Notes: a model not told the origin generated them from the letters alone. A stretch of 37,526 nt of DNA from JBOGGN01 sp050744165 (GCA_050744165.1 JBOGGN010000282.1:1-37526); one strand, 5' to 3'; positions 15,741 through 25,756 are shown, counted from the stretch's first letter. A program made the numbers and translations.

Positions 15741-16339
15741 TGCTCCTCTCCGCCATCGGGCGCCTGCTGTCCGGCCAACCCGGTGGTATTGGGCGCCGGC
15801 CCGGCGGGGTGCCGGTGGCGACGCATGTGCTCGAACGCTTTGGCCGCCCCCCACCGTAACCCCACCTCGGCCAGGTCCGGGTCGAGGTCGGCGAAGGAGG
15901 CGGGCGCCAGATCGTAGGTGTCGGCGGGGAAAAGGGCCTCGGCCCCACGATCCCTCGCCACCCCGGGGACACCGGCCGCCAGCAGCACTTCGGTCGGATA
16001 ACGCACCGCAGCCTGGCGCACCACGGCCAGCGGCGTGCTGCGCTGGTGGTCGATGTCCGCCGCCAAGAGGGCCCGCACCGCGGGGCCGACTTCGGCCGCC
16101 GCCGCCACCCCCGCGGCTCGGGCCGCCGAGGCAACTGGAGGCGGCACCGACCCGGTCCAGGCGGTCATGGTGCGCCCCACGCAACGCTCAACCCAGCCTG
16201 GCAATGCGTGCTCGATCCCGTCGGCCAGGGCCGCGGCCACGCCGTCGATGGCAGCGCCGCCGCTCCCGCTCCCGAACCCGTCAGTTTCGTCGCGGTCGCC
16301 GTCGATCGCATCGCCGGGGCTGGAAGGGCCCGCCGTCAC
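15737..16339 (-). CDS. Conserved actinobacterial hypothetical protein downstream of larE
   Basis: 200 residues. GTG at 16339 overlaps the larE stop as GTGA; the frame is open further upstream but only as an overlap of larE. The recognisable core is QRSTPLAVVRQAAVRYPTEVL, then ALFPADTYDLAPASF and VGLRWGAAKAFEHM, a pattern I have met in unannotated actinobacterial proteins of about this size. Mostly helical, Ala/Gly-rich, no cysteine cluster, no membrane segment. Function unknown; the operon links it to HemQ and LarE. Confidence 0.75.
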   Translation of the reverse strand: MTAGPSSPGDAIDGDRDETDGFGSGSGGAAIDGVAAALADGIEHALPGWVERCVGRTMTAWTGSVPPPVASAARAAGVAAAAEVGPAVRALLAADIDHQRSTPLAVVRQAAVRYPTEVLLAAGVPGVARDRGAEALFPADTYDLAPASFADLDPDLAEVGLRWGAAKAFEHMRRHRHPAGPAPNTTGLAGQQAPDGGEEQ

Positions 16340-17127
16340 GCCAACGACTGGTTCAAGTTGCCCGACCGGAACCCCTCCAGGTCGAGAGTCACGTACCGGT
16401 AACCCGCCGCCCGCACGGCGGCGACCACGTCCGACCGGCGCGCCAGCGCCGCCGCCAAGTCGTCCGGAAGAAGCTCGACGCGGGCCAGGTCCCCGTAGTG
16501 GCGCACCCGTAGCTGGCCGAAGCCCAGCCGGTGCAGGCCCTCCTCGGCCTCGGCGACCGACGACAGGCGGCCAACGGTGACGGGCGTCCCGTAGGGCAGG
16601 CGCGACGCCAGGCAGGCGCTGGCTGGCTTGTCCCAGGTCCGCAACCCCAGTCGCCGGGAAGCTTCGCGCACGTCGGCCTTGGTGAAGCCGGTCTCGACCA
16701 GCGGGAAGCGGGCTCCACGCTCCGCAGCCGCGGCCTGGCCCGGACGGTGGTCGCCCAAGTCGTCGAGGTTTACACCGAGCACCACGGTGGCGCCCATGCC
16801 CGAGGCCACCGGTCCCAGGCTGTCCATCAATGAGGCCTTGCAGTGGTAACACCGGTCGGCGCCGTTGGCCACGTACGACGGCTCCTCCAGTTCGTGGGTG
16901 TCGACCGCCAGCCACTGCAAGCCCCACTCGCCTGCCAGCGCCTCGCAGTCGGCCAGCTCCCGGGGGGCCAACGACGGCGACACCGCAGTGGCCGCCACGA
17001 CCCGGTCGGCTCCCAGGGTGTCGGTCGCCATCCAGGTCAAAAACGCGGAGTCGGCGCCTCCGCTGAAGGCGGCCACCACCCGCCCCATCGAGGCCAGCCC
17101 CGAACGCAGGGCGGCCAGATCCCCCAC
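16336..17127 (-). CDS. larE: LarE-like ATP-dependent sacrificial sulfur transferase
   Basis: 263 residues. PP-loop ATPase: SGGADS at 22-27 activates the substrate by adenylation; Cys172 in PASACLASR aligns with the sulfur-donating Cys176 of Lactiplantibacillus plantarum LarE. A further pair, Cys93 and Cys96 in DRCYHCKASL, is the usual LarE CYxCK motif. In the known pathway LarE turns a carboxylate of a nicotinic-acid precursor into a thiocarboxylate for the nickel-pincer cofactor. No larB, larC or larA is in this window, so the local substrate is open. GTG at 17127 starts 5 nt after the hemQ stop; the longer upstream frame only overlaps hemQ. Confidence 0.85.
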   Translation of the reverse strand: MGDLAALRSGLASMGRVVAAFSGGADSAFLTWMATDTLGADRVVAATAVSPSLAPRELADCEALAGEWGLQWLAVDTHELEEPSYVANGADRCYHCKASLMDSLGPVASGMGATVVLGVNLDDLGDHRPGQAAAAERGARFPLVETGFTKADVREASRRLGLRTWDKPASACLASRLPYGTPVTVGRLSSVAEAEEGLHRLGFGQLRVRHYGDLARVELLPDDLAAALARRSDVVAAVRAAGYRYVTLDLEGFRSGNLNQSLA

Positions 17128-17132
17128 CGCGG

Positions 17133-17816
17133 CTACCCCGCCGACAACCCGACGAGGGCCAGCACCTCGTCGAGGGATCCCACGATGCCGGCGAAGAACA
17201 GCCCAAACTCGGCGTAGTGGGCTGACGCCTCGTCGAAGCGCATGGTGTAGACGACGTCCTTCAGGTCGTCGGGATTTACCGCGAAGAGACTGACGCCCCA
17301 CTCGAAGTCGTCCAGCCCGGTGGAGCCGGTGATCAGCTGCACCACGCGGCCGTGGAAGGTGCGGCCCACCCGGCCGTGACCGAGCATCAACTCCTTGCGG
17401 TCGTCGAAGGGCAGGGCGTACCAGTTGTGGTCCTCGCCTCGCCGCTTGGACATCGGGTAGAAGCAGAACGCCCGCATGCCTTCGGGCGGCAGCGTGGGGT
17501 ACAGCCGGGTCCGCAGGTGTGCCTCGGGCATCCCCTTGGCGTACTCCGACACCTCGGTCAGCGATACGTACGAGTTGACCAGTTCGACCCCCGCCATCGA
17601 CAGGCCGGCCTGCAGCCGGCGCTGGGTCTCCCAGTCCGGTCCGAGCACCATGACCCCGAGGTCCGCCTTATGGCCGAGAACCGCGAACGGCACAACCTGG
17701 TGCTCGGCGGCCTCGGCCGCCTTCACTGCGGCCACCACGGCGTCGCGGTCGGTGGCCGGACCGAGCTTGCAGAACAGGTGGAGGACGCTCCAGCCCTCGG
17801 TCGGTACCAATGCCAT
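17133..17816 (-). CDS. hemQ: Coproheme decarboxylase HemQ (chlorite dismutase family)
   Basis: 227 residues. Catalyses the last step of the coproporphyrin-dependent heme pathway, two peroxide-driven decarboxylations of coproheme to heme b, in the cytoplasm. Catalytic Tyr120 and Lys124 lie in FYPMSKRR and the proximal heme ligand His147 in LMLGHGRVGR; the Tyr-His spacing of 27 matches characterised HemQ. TGSTGLDDFEWGVSLF is the family signature. Chosen start ATG 17816 gives the usual N-terminus (WSVLHLFCKLG); a longer frame adds 22 unlikely residues. TAGACT is 8 nt upstream with no Shine-Dalgarno. First gene of a four-gene unit. Confidence 0.95.
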   Translation of the reverse strand: MALVPTEGWSVLHLFCKLGPATDRDAVVAAVKAAEAAEHQVVPFAVLGHKADLGVMVLGPDWETQRRLQAGLSMAGVELVNSYVSLTEVSEYAKGMPEAHLRTRLYPTLPPEGMRAFCFYPMSKRRGEDHNWYALPFDDRKELMLGHGRVGRTFHGRVVQLITGSTGLDDFEWGVSLFAVNPDDLKDVVYTMRFDEASAHYAEFGLFFAGIVGSLDEVLALVGLSAG

Positions 17817-17824
17817 GTCAGGCG

Positions 17825-17830
17825 AGTCTA
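17825..17830 (-). promoter_or_regulatory. Putative -10 box TAGACT, leaderless hemQ operon
   Basis: TAnnnT hexamer 8 nt before ATG 17816, directly after the groEL terminator. Confidence 0.4.
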
Positions 17831-17846
17831 CGGAGGCCACGCATGA

Positions 17847-17876
17847 GAAAGGGCGCCCCGAGAGGGGCGCCCTTTC
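17847..17876 (-). terminator. Terminator after groEL, 13-bp perfect stem
   Basis: GAAAGGGCGCCCC at 17847-17859 pairs with 17864-17876 around a 4-nt loop (TCTC on the minus strand). It lies 24 nt after the groEL stop and just before the hemQ promoter; read on the minus strand the stem ends in CCCTTTCTC. Confidence 0.8.
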
Positions 17877-17899
17877 AGGCAAGCAGCGGTGACCGCGGC

Positions 17900-19399
<1,500 letters not shown>

Positions 19400-19427
19400 G
19401 CTGTCTTTGTTCCTCCGTTGGGCAGAG

Positions 19428-19454
19428 TTAGCACTCTCGATGTCTGAGTGCTAA
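19428..19454 (-). promoter_or_regulatory. CIRCE element (HrcA operator) of groEL
   Basis: TTAGCACTC, 9 nt, GAGTGCTAA: a perfect match to the CIRCE consensus, 29 nt before the groEL ATG. HrcA binds it to repress heat-shock genes. On the minus strand TTAGCA and CTAACT inside and beside the element are 17 nt apart and may be the -35 and -10, so repressor would cover the promoter. Confidence 0.97.
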
Positions 19455-19565
19455 CAGTTAACCGCCTCGACGGCCTGAGCGCAACCAGCGATCCGGCATC
19501 GAGGAGCCGGGAACGCAAGCAAACGCTGCGGCCCCCGGCGCGGATCGGTACCCGCGAGGCGTGCC

Positions 19566-19841
19566 TCAGCCTCCAGCGACGGCAGGGACGATGGAGACCG
19601 TCTCGCCGGCTGCGACCGGAGTTGCCAAGCCACTCTTGAAGCGGATGTCCTCGTCTGCCACGAAGACGTTCACAAAGCGCCGGAGCGACCCCGAGTCGTC
19701 GAAAAGCCGCTGCTGGAATCCCGGATGGGCGGTCTCCAGGTTGGCCAGCACGTCGGCCACGGTGGCTCCGTCCACCCCGACTTCGCCCGCCCCGGCGGAC
19801 AGCGTCCGCAGTTGGGTCGGGATGCGCACCTTGACCATCAT
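19566..19841 (-). CDS. ThiS/MoaD-like sulfur-carrier protein
   Basis: 91 residues. Ubiquitin-like beta-grasp protein: VKVRIPTQLRTLSAG at the start, the middle ATVADVLANLETAHPGFQQRL, and the diagnostic C-terminal Gly-Gly (VPAVAGG), the site of adenylation and thiocarboxylate formation in this family. ATG 19841 overlaps the TGA of the threonine synthase gene (ATGA), so the two are co-translated. The pair resembles CysO-type carriers next to PLP enzymes, where the thiocarboxylate is a sulfur donor, but the partner here looks like threonine synthase. The second ATG at 19838 is an alternative. Confidence 0.9.
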   Translation of the reverse strand: MMVKVRIPTQLRTLSAGAGEVGVDGATVADVLANLETAHPGFQQRLFDDSGSLRRFVNVFVADEDIRFKSGLATPVAAGETVSIVPAVAGG

Positions 19842-21088
19842 CGATCTAGCCCCGCAGCCGCGAAGTCGTCCACGGTCGGTGCGATGGTCACCGTGGGGCG
19901 GCACCGGGAAGCCACGGCGTCGAGTGTCTTCAGCCCATTGCCAGTCACGTAGGCCACCACGCACTCGTCCCGCCGGACCACGCCCGCGGCCGCCAGCTTG
20001 GCCAGGACGGCGATGGTGACACCGCCCGCGGTCTCGGCGAAGACACCCTCGGTGCGAGCCAGGAGCCCGATGGCGTCGACCACCTCGGCGTCGCTGACCG
20101 AGGCCACGGCGCCGCCGGAGGAGCGAACCACGTCCAGGGCATACACGCCGTCGGCAGGATTGCCGATGGCGATGGACTTGGCGATGGTGTCGGCCTTGAC
20201 CGGCTTCACGAAGTCGGCGCCGGTGGCGAAGGCGGTGGCGACAGGCGAGCAACCGTCGGCCTGGGCGCCCGAGATCCGCACCCGGGCCGAAGCACCGGAA
20301 GTGGTGGGAGCCGAGAGGAGGCCAACTTTTTCCAGCTCTTCAAAGCCTTTGGCGATCTTGCACAGTTGGCTCCCCGAGCCGATCGGGACCACGACATGGT
20401 CGGGCGCCCGCCACCCGAGCTGCTCGGCCACCTCGAACGCCAGGGTCTTCGACCCCTCGGCGTAGTAGGCCCGGACGTTGATGTTGGCGAAGGCCCAGTC
20501 GGACAACTCGGAGCTCAGCTCCGCGCAGAGACGGTTGACGTCGTCATAGCCGCCCTCGACGGCCACCACCTGGCCGCCGAAGACTGCCGTCATGATGACC
20601 TTGGCGGGCTCCAGGTTTGCGGGGATGAACACCACCGAGCGCATCCCCGCCCGGGCCGCGTGGGCGGCCACCGAGTTGGCCAAGTTGCCGGTGGAGGCGC
20701 AGGCGGCCACCTTGAACCCCAGCTCCCGGGCCTTGGTCAGCGCCACCGAGACCACCCGGTCCTTGAAGGAGCCGGTGGGATTGGTGGTGTCATTTTTGAT
20801 CCACAGCTCGCCGAGACCGAGCTCGGCGGCCAACCGGTCGGCGCGCAGCAGGGGGGTCAGGCCGGCGCCGAGATCGACCGCACCCGGCGCCGAGGCGGGC
20901 AGCAGGTCTGCGTAACGCCAGATGCTCTTGGGGCCCGCGGCGATGCGTTTGCGGGTGGCGACGGCGGCGACGGCGGCGTAGTCGTAGACCACCTCGAGAG
21001 GGCCGAAGCACCACTCGCAGACGTGCAGGGCTTCTGGCGGATATCGGCGCGCGCATTCCCGGCAACGGAGTCCATCAACAAAGGGCAA
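19838..21088 (-). CDS. thrC: Threonine synthase
   Basis: 416 residues. PLP enzyme that converts O-phosphohomoserine to threonine. Zinc-ribbon-like N-terminus with Cys9, Cys12, Cys24 and Cys27; PLP lysine Lys109 in NPTGSFKDR; GNLANSVAAHAA substrate loop; IGSGSQL near the phosphate site. The length and N-terminal knuckle fit the class II-like short threonine synthases of actinobacteria. Start is TTG at 21088, supported by a strong GAGGAGG 8 nt upstream. The coupled ThiS/MoaD-like gene raises the possibility that it uses a sulfur nucleophile instead of water, but no residue shows this. Confidence 0.9.
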   Translation of the reverse strand: MPFVDGLRCRECARRYPPEALHVCEWCFGPLEVVYDYAAVAAVATRKRIAAGPKSIWRYADLLPASAPGAVDLGAGLTPLLRADRLAAELGLGELWIKNDTTNPTGSFKDRVVSVALTKARELGFKVAACASTGNLANSVAAHAARAGMRSVVFIPANLEPAKVIMTAVFGGQVVAVEGGYDDVNRLCAELSSELSDWAFANINVRAYYAEGSKTLAFEVAEQLGWRAPDHVVVPIGSGSQLCKIAKGFEELEKVGLLSAPTTSGASARVRISGAQADGCSPVATAFATGADFVKPVKADTIAKSIAIGNPADGVYALDVVRSSGGAVASVSDAEVVDAIGLLARTEGVFAETAGGVTIAVLAKLAAAGVVRRDECVVAYVTGNGLKTLDAVASRCRPTVTIAPTVDDFAAAGLDR

Positions 21089-21283
21089 CTTATGTTCCTC
21101 CTCATCGAACCGGGCATTGGCACCTGGCCGGCCTTGCCGACTGGTTGCCGCGGCTTCAATGGGCCCGGGCCCTCGACCGCTCTGGATGACTGACCACCAT
21201 GGTGGCGCATCGGCAGCTGGTTCGTCAAAGAGGTTGTGTACCCGCGCGCCCCCGGGGCCGTTACGGGAGCCGCTCTGCGCCTG

Positions 21284-22279
21284 CTACGGCTTGGTCAGGC
21301 GATTCGCGAGGACCTCCCGGATGCACGACAGCGGGTCGTCCACAGCCCGGGAGCGGCCGAAGGTTTCGACCAACGAGACGCACGGCACGGGTAGCTCGCC
21401 CGCTCGATCCCGGTCGATGTCGCCCGCGATGACAAGGACCGGTACGCCGATCTCCGCGGCCAGGGCCACCACACCGCCCACCGCTTTGCCATTGAAGGAC
21501 TGCTCGTCGACCAGCCCCTCGCCGGTGACGACCAGGTCGGCACCCTCGATCTTTTCGGCCAGGTCGAGCGTGTCGGCCACCACCTCGAAGCCGGGCACCA
21601 GGGAGGCTCCGAGAGCGGCCAGGCCGCCCGCCAGCCCCCCGGCCGCCCCGGCGCCGGCCAGGGAGCGGACATCGACGCCGAAGTCGTGCTGGTACATCGT
21701 CGCCAGACCTTCCAGGCGTCGGGCCAGGAACTCGACCTGGGTCGGCGTGGCGCCCTTCTGGGGGCCGAACACGCCAGCCGCGTCCAGGAAGCGGGTCTGC
21801 ACGTCACAGGCCACGACCAGCTCAACGCCGGCGAGGCGGCTGTGGGGTTCCAGGGCGCGAACGGCGCCCAGGCCGCCATCGGTGGTCGCCGAGCCCCCGA
21901 CGCCGATGATCACCTGGCGGGCGCCCTCCTTGACCGCGGCCGCGATGAGCTGGCCGGTGCCCGCGGTGGAGGCGGCGACGGGGTCGTTGCCCTTGGAGCC
22001 GCCCACCAGGGCCAAACCCGAGGCCCTAGCCGTCTCCACGACGGCCGAGGTCCCATCCAGGCGCCATTGGGCGTTCACCGGCCGGCCCAGGGGATCGAGC
22101 ACCTCGCTCGTCCGCCACCGGCCCCTCATGACCTCCAAAAGGCCCTCGCCGCCGTCGGCCACCGGGACCTGGTCGCAGTGCCAGCCTGCCGCCTCGGTCG
22201 CGGCCGCCACCGCCTCGGCGACCTGGCGGGCGGTAGCTGTCCCCCGGAACTTGTCAGGGGCGGCGACGAGACTTGGCAT
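21284..22279 (-). CDS. Glycerate kinase (type II, GlxK/GarK family)
   Basis: 331 residues. Phosphorylates D-glycerate, probably to 2-phosphoglycerate, feeding photorespiration-like or glyoxylate-derived carbon into glycolysis. Family signatures: APDKFRGTATARQVAEA at the start, PVADGGEGLLEVM, GVGGSATTDGGLGAVRAL, GAGAAGGLAGGLAALGA, and VTGEGLVDEQSFNGKAVGGV. ATG at 22279; TAGGGT lies only 3 nt upstream, too close for a usual leaderless start, and no Shine-Dalgarno is seen. The 195-bp gap to thrC holds nothing I can name. Confidence 0.93.
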   Translation of the reverse strand: MPSLVAAPDKFRGTATARQVAEAVAAATEAAGWHCDQVPVADGGEGLLEVMRGRWRTSEVLDPLGRPVNAQWRLDGTSAVVETARASGLALVGGSKGNDPVAASTAGTGQLIAAAVKEGARQVIIGVGGSATTDGGLGAVRALEPHSRLAGVELVVACDVQTRFLDAAGVFGPQKGATPTQVEFLARRLEGLATMYQHDFGVDVRSLAGAGAAGGLAGGLAALGASLVPGFEVVADTLDLAEKIEGADLVVTGEGLVDEQSFNGKAVGGVVALAAEIGVPVLVIAGDIDRDRAGELPVPCVSLVETFGRSRAVDDPLSCIREVLANRLTKP

Positions 22280-22339
22280 CGAACCCTATGGTGCCGCCCC
22301 GCAGCGGCTCGGGCGGTCCTCAGCCCGAGCCGGGGATCG

Positions 22340-24130
22340 TCAACCCGGCATTCCCAAGCCGAGCCAGCCCCCGAACGGTTGGTTGGCCTGGTTCTGCCAG
22401 GTCGTCAGCGTGTCGGACCCTGTGCTGCGGACGAAGACCTGCATGACGCCGCTGGCGCTCGTTACCGACGGTGCCGATGCGATCTGGCCGTCGACGCCGA
22501 GGTCCAGAAATGCCCCGAACACGGTGCCCTGGTTGGGCTCCCAGGCGGTGAGTAGGCGGTTGTCCATCGTTTGTACGAACACCTGCAAGGCGCCATTTGC
22601 CTGCACCGCGAGAGCGGGAGTGCTGGCCGCGACGTCTGGGACGCCCATGTCCGACCAGGGACCGAACGGCTGGCCTGGGCCCGGCTCCACAGCCTCGAAC
22701 AGCCGGTGGTCGGTCGTCGCCACCACGATTGCGACGCCGCCACTGGCATTGATGCCAACCCCGGGATCGCCGCCGATGGAACCGTCGGCACCGAGGTCCA
22801 GCCAGCCTCCGAAGGGCTGGTTGGGACCAGATTGCCACGAGGTAAGAAGGCGGTCGTCGCTGGTGCGCACGAAAATCTGCTGGGTGCCGTTCGAGTTGAC
22901 GACTACCTGGGGTGCGCCCGCCAGCGGGTTGGGCACTGGCAACGTCAGCCAGCCTCCGAAGGGCTGGTTGGCGCCAGGTTGCCACGACGTGAGGAGTCGG
23001 CCGTCGGTGCTCCTGGCGTAGACCTCCAAGCCGTGGTTGGCGTTGACTCCCTCCGCCGGGTCGGACGCGAACTGGCCGTCGAGCCCCAGGTCGAGCCAAC
23101 CGCCGAAGGGCTGTGAGGGATCGGTTTCCCAGGAGGTCAGCAGCCGGTCGTCCTCTGTCCGGACGAACACCTCGGCCTCGTTCCCGCCAGCGCCAGCCGC
23201 AGGCGAGCCGGCTACCACGGCGGGCACGCCCATATCGAGCCACCCCCCGAAGGGCTGCTTGGCGGCAGGCTGCCACGTCGTCAAGAGGCGGCCGTCAGCG
23301 GTCGGGGCGAAGAGTTCCATGGCGCCGTTGGCCTTCGTCGCCACCGCGGGCCTGGCCGGGCGAGTCGACAACTGGGCTACCTCCGCTGCGGTAGCGATCA
23401 GGATGTGCGGATTGTCCGCCGGGTTCATCCAGGCTAGGACGGCGTCCAACTCGGCGTTCGGCAGGGCGATACACCCGGCGGTGACTCCCGATGACGTGTC
23501 GTCGTGCATGAATATCCCCGAACCGATGGGATCGGTCGTCGGTGGCGGGTTGTAGTTGATGACCGCGAAATGTTGGTATTGCTGCGTGAAGGTCCACAGC
23601 GCCTCACTCGCCGGGCCAAACGAAGGCGAGGTGCCACACGCGGCGTGCACGAACTGGTTGTACTGGGGGTTGCCGGAGTCCTCGTCCCACCAGTCACCGC
23701 ACACAAGATTGTGGTAGCTGTAGGCCGGGTTCGGGTTCACCGTCGATATTCCATAGAACGTCGAAGTGAAGTCGAACAACCCGGTCGGTGTCGTCCCGTC
23801 CTTCTCCTGGCGGTGGTCCACCAGACCGTTTTCGCCCACCTCGGATCGGTACGGCATGGCGGGTTGCCCCGCCAGGGTCGCGGGCCGCCAGCAGCCATCT
23901 GAGCCCTTGTTCCAAGCGGTAAAGGTGGCCGCGGTTGACGTGTAGGATCCGATTTCGGTGATGAGCTGGGTGCCGCCGCCATCATTCGCCAGCAGGTTCG
24001 GGTCGGCGCCGAAGGTCCCAACGGAATTGGCGCCGCAGGTGTTGCCCGCCACGGGGACGCCGCCCGCGCCGGGCATGTTGATCGCCAAACCGGCGAGGAC
24101 CATCACCATCGACCCGAATATCCGTCGCAC
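22340..24130 (-). CDS. Secreted L,D-transpeptidase fused to a seven-repeat PLL-like beta-propeller
   Basis: 596 residues. Signal peptide at 1-29. Residues ~40-255 are a YkuD-type L,D-transpeptidase of the COG3786 group: GSGIFMHDD with His209 and TAGCIALPNAELD with nucleophile Cys220, which would cross-link or modify peptidoglycan outside the membrane. Residues ~262-596 contain seven copies of a ~48-residue repeat with core DxRLLTxWQ...QPFGGWLxLG (degenerate in copies 5 and 6), matching DUF346/PLL-type lectin propellers, whose known members have seven blades and bind sugars. So the enzyme probably carries its own carbohydrate-binding wheel. GTG start at 24130, preceded by GGGAGGGCAGG. Confidence 0.88.
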   Translation of the reverse strand: MRRIFGSMVMVLAGLAINMPGAGGVPVAGNTCGANSVGTFGADPNLLANDGGGTQLITEIGSYTSTAATFTAWNKGSDGCWRPATLAGQPAMPYRSEVGENGLVDHRQEKDGTTPTGLFDFTSTFYGISTVNPNPAYSYHNLVCGDWWDEDSGNPQYNQFVHAACGTSPSFGPASEALWTFTQQYQHFAVINYNPPPTTDPIGSGIFMHDDTSSGVTAGCIALPNAELDAVLAWMNPADNPHILIATAAEVAQLSTRPARPAVATKANGAMELFAPTADGRLLTTWQPAAKQPFGGWLDMGVPAVVAGSPAAGAGGNEAEVFVRTEDDRLLTSWETDPSQPFGGWLDLGLDGQFASDPAEGVNANHGLEVYARSTDGRLLTSWQPGANQPFGGWLTLPVPNPLAGAPQVVVNSNGTQQIFVRTSDDRLLTSWQSGPNQPFGGWLDLGADGSIGGDPGVGINASGGVAIVVATTDHRLFEAVEPGPGQPFGPWSDMGVPDVAASTPALAVQANGALQVFVQTMDNRLLTAWEPNQGTVFGAFLDLGVDGQIASAPSVTSASGVMQVFVRSTGSDTLTTWQNQANQPFGGWLGLGMPG

Positions 24131-24307
24131 CCTGCCCTCCCGACTGATTTGTCGCCCTGTGGTGCCGCTCCGGCGGTATCGGCTTCGGCGCGCGGTTGGG
24201 GACCCTAGCCGTTTTGACCAGCTTCACGTTCCCTCCGGTGGCGGCGCAGGCGACCACGATCGGCCAGCCGCTCAAGGGTGGCGGACATCGCGGTGGCCGT
24301 GCCTGGG

Positions 24308-24313
24308 TAGGGT
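24308..24313 (+). promoter_or_regulatory. Putative -10 box TAGGGT, leaderless otsA-like gene
   Basis: TAnnnT hexamer 10 nt before ATG 24324; supports that start over GTG 24354. Confidence 0.35.
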
Positions 24314-24323
24314 CTTGGCCGGA

Positions 24324-25736
24324 ATGGGTGTTTCCGGAGCGGCGCCGTCCGGCGTGACCAAGCTGGCGGTTCTGTCCAACCGCGGACCGGTCTCGTTTCG
24401 TCACAACGCCAGTGGCGGGCTAGAGGCGAGCCGGGCTAGCGGCGGGATGGTGGCCGTGGTCGGCCCTGGGGTCGCCGAGTACGACCCGTTGTGGCTGGCG
24501 ACGGCGATCAGCGACGCCGACCGGGAAGCCACCGCCGGCGGGCACGTGGCAGCCGAGGGCTTCAGGATGCGCTACTTGCCAATCGACCAGCCCCGCTTCC
24601 GCCGGTACTACGACGTGATTGCCAACCAGACGCTGTGGTTCCTCCACCACGGGCTGTGGGACCTGCCGCGCCGGCCCCGCTTCGATCGCCATTGGCACCA
24701 GGCTTGGGACGACTTTGTGACCGTCAACCGCCAGTTCGCCCGGGTGGCGGCCGAAGAACTGGCGCCCGGGGCGACCGCCCTGATCCACGACTATCAGCTG
24801 TCGCTGGTGGGGGCGGAGCTGGCTCGACTCCGCCCTGACGTCGCCAGCTGCGCCTTCGTGCATACCCCCTGGTGCCACCCCGAGGAGCTCGACGTGCTCC
24901 CCGGCCCCATCGGCGACGACCTGCTCGCCGGTTTTGCGGGCGCCGGGGCCTGCGGCTTCCACTCCCACCGTTGGGCTGGCGCCTTCGAGGCGTGCTGCGT
25001 CCGGAGAGGAATCGCACTCCCCGAGGTGTTTGTCTCCCCGGCGGCCGTCGACACCGTCCAGCTGACCGCGGTCGCCGAGTCCGACGCCTGCGGGCGGGAG
25101 CTCGATCGCCTGGAGCAACAGATCGGTGATCGCCGGCTGATCGTGCGGACCGATCGCATCGAGCTGTCGAAGAACGTGCTGCGAGGATTCCACGCCTTCG
25201 ACGAGTTGCTGACCGTCGAGCCCGCGTGGCGGGGCCGGGTCACCTTCGCGGCCTTCGTCTACCCCTCCCGCGAGGGCCTCGCCGAGTATCTCGGGTACCG
25301 GCACGAAGTCGAGGCCCTGGCTCAGGCCATCAACGCCAAGTGGGCCAGCGCGGATTGGACACCGATCCTGCTGAAGCTGGACGACAACTACTCGCGATCG
25401 ATCGCCGCCCTACGCCGTTACGACGTGCTGCTGGTGAACCCGGTTCGAGACGGGCTGAACCTGGTGTCCAAGGAGGGCCCGCTCGTCAACGAACGCGATG
25501 GAGTTCTTCTGTTGTCCCCGGGCGCTGGCTCGTGGGACGAACTCGGTGCCCACGCCGTGGAGACGCACCCCTTTGACGTGACGGGCACCGCCGAGGCCTT
25601 GGATATGGCACTCACCATGCCTGCCGAGGAGCGAGCCGAACGCAGCCAGGCGTTGCGCAAAGCGGCCACTGCGCACACGCCAGTCGAGTGGTTCGCCGAC
25701 CAGCTCGACCGGGCTCGCCGGCCGAGGAGCGGCTGA
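24324..25736 (+). CDS. otsA: Trehalose-6-phosphate synthase-like GT20 glycosyltransferase
   Basis: 470 residues. GT20 enzymes join a nucleotide-activated glucose to glucose-6-phosphate. Visible: LAVLSNRGPVSF at the start, LIHDYQLSLVG (HDYxL), FVHTPWCHPEELDVLPGP, the phosphate-binding DRIELSKNVLRGFHAFDELL (Arg and Lys kept), and DGLNLVSKEGPLVNERDGVLLLS. Compared with textbook OtsA several motifs are divergent (TDRIELSKN for VDRLDYTKG), so a related donor or acceptor, such as in glucosylglycerol- or validamycin-type synthases, is possible. The trehalose phosphatase-like gene ends 20 nt away on the other strand, which favours trehalose. ATG 24324 chosen; GTG 24354 is an alternative. Confidence 0.85.
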   Translation: MGVSGAAPSGVTKLAVLSNRGPVSFRHNASGGLEASRASGGMVAVVGPGVAEYDPLWLATAISDADREATAGGHVAAEGFRMRYLPIDQPRFRRYYDVIANQTLWFLHHGLWDLPRRPRFDRHWHQAWDDFVTVNRQFARVAAEELAPGATALIHDYQLSLVGAELARLRPDVASCAFVHTPWCHPEELDVLPGPIGDDLLAGFAGAGACGFHSHRWAGAFEACCVRRGIALPEVFVSPAAVDTVQLTAVAESDACGRELDRLEQQIGDRRLIVRTDRIELSKNVLRGFHAFDELLTVEPAWRGRVTFAAFVYPSREGLAEYLGYRHEVEALAQAINAKWASADWTPILLKLDDNYSRSIAALRRYDVLLVNPVRDGLNLVSKEGPLVNERDGVLLLSPGAGSWDELGAHAVETHPFDVTGTAEALDMALTMPAEERAERSQALRKAATAHTPVEWFADQLDRARRPRSG

Positions 25737-25756
25737 GCGGCGGCCCTCGTTGGGCC

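Noticed and set aside
16340..17206. N-terminal extension of the 200-residue unknown protein
   Set aside because: It is the shadow of larE; GTG 16339 with GTGA overlap is the sensible start.
19480..19545. GCCGGG...CCCGGC hairpin after the ThiS-like gene
   Set aside because: Loop over 20 nt and weak inner pairing; not reported as a terminator.
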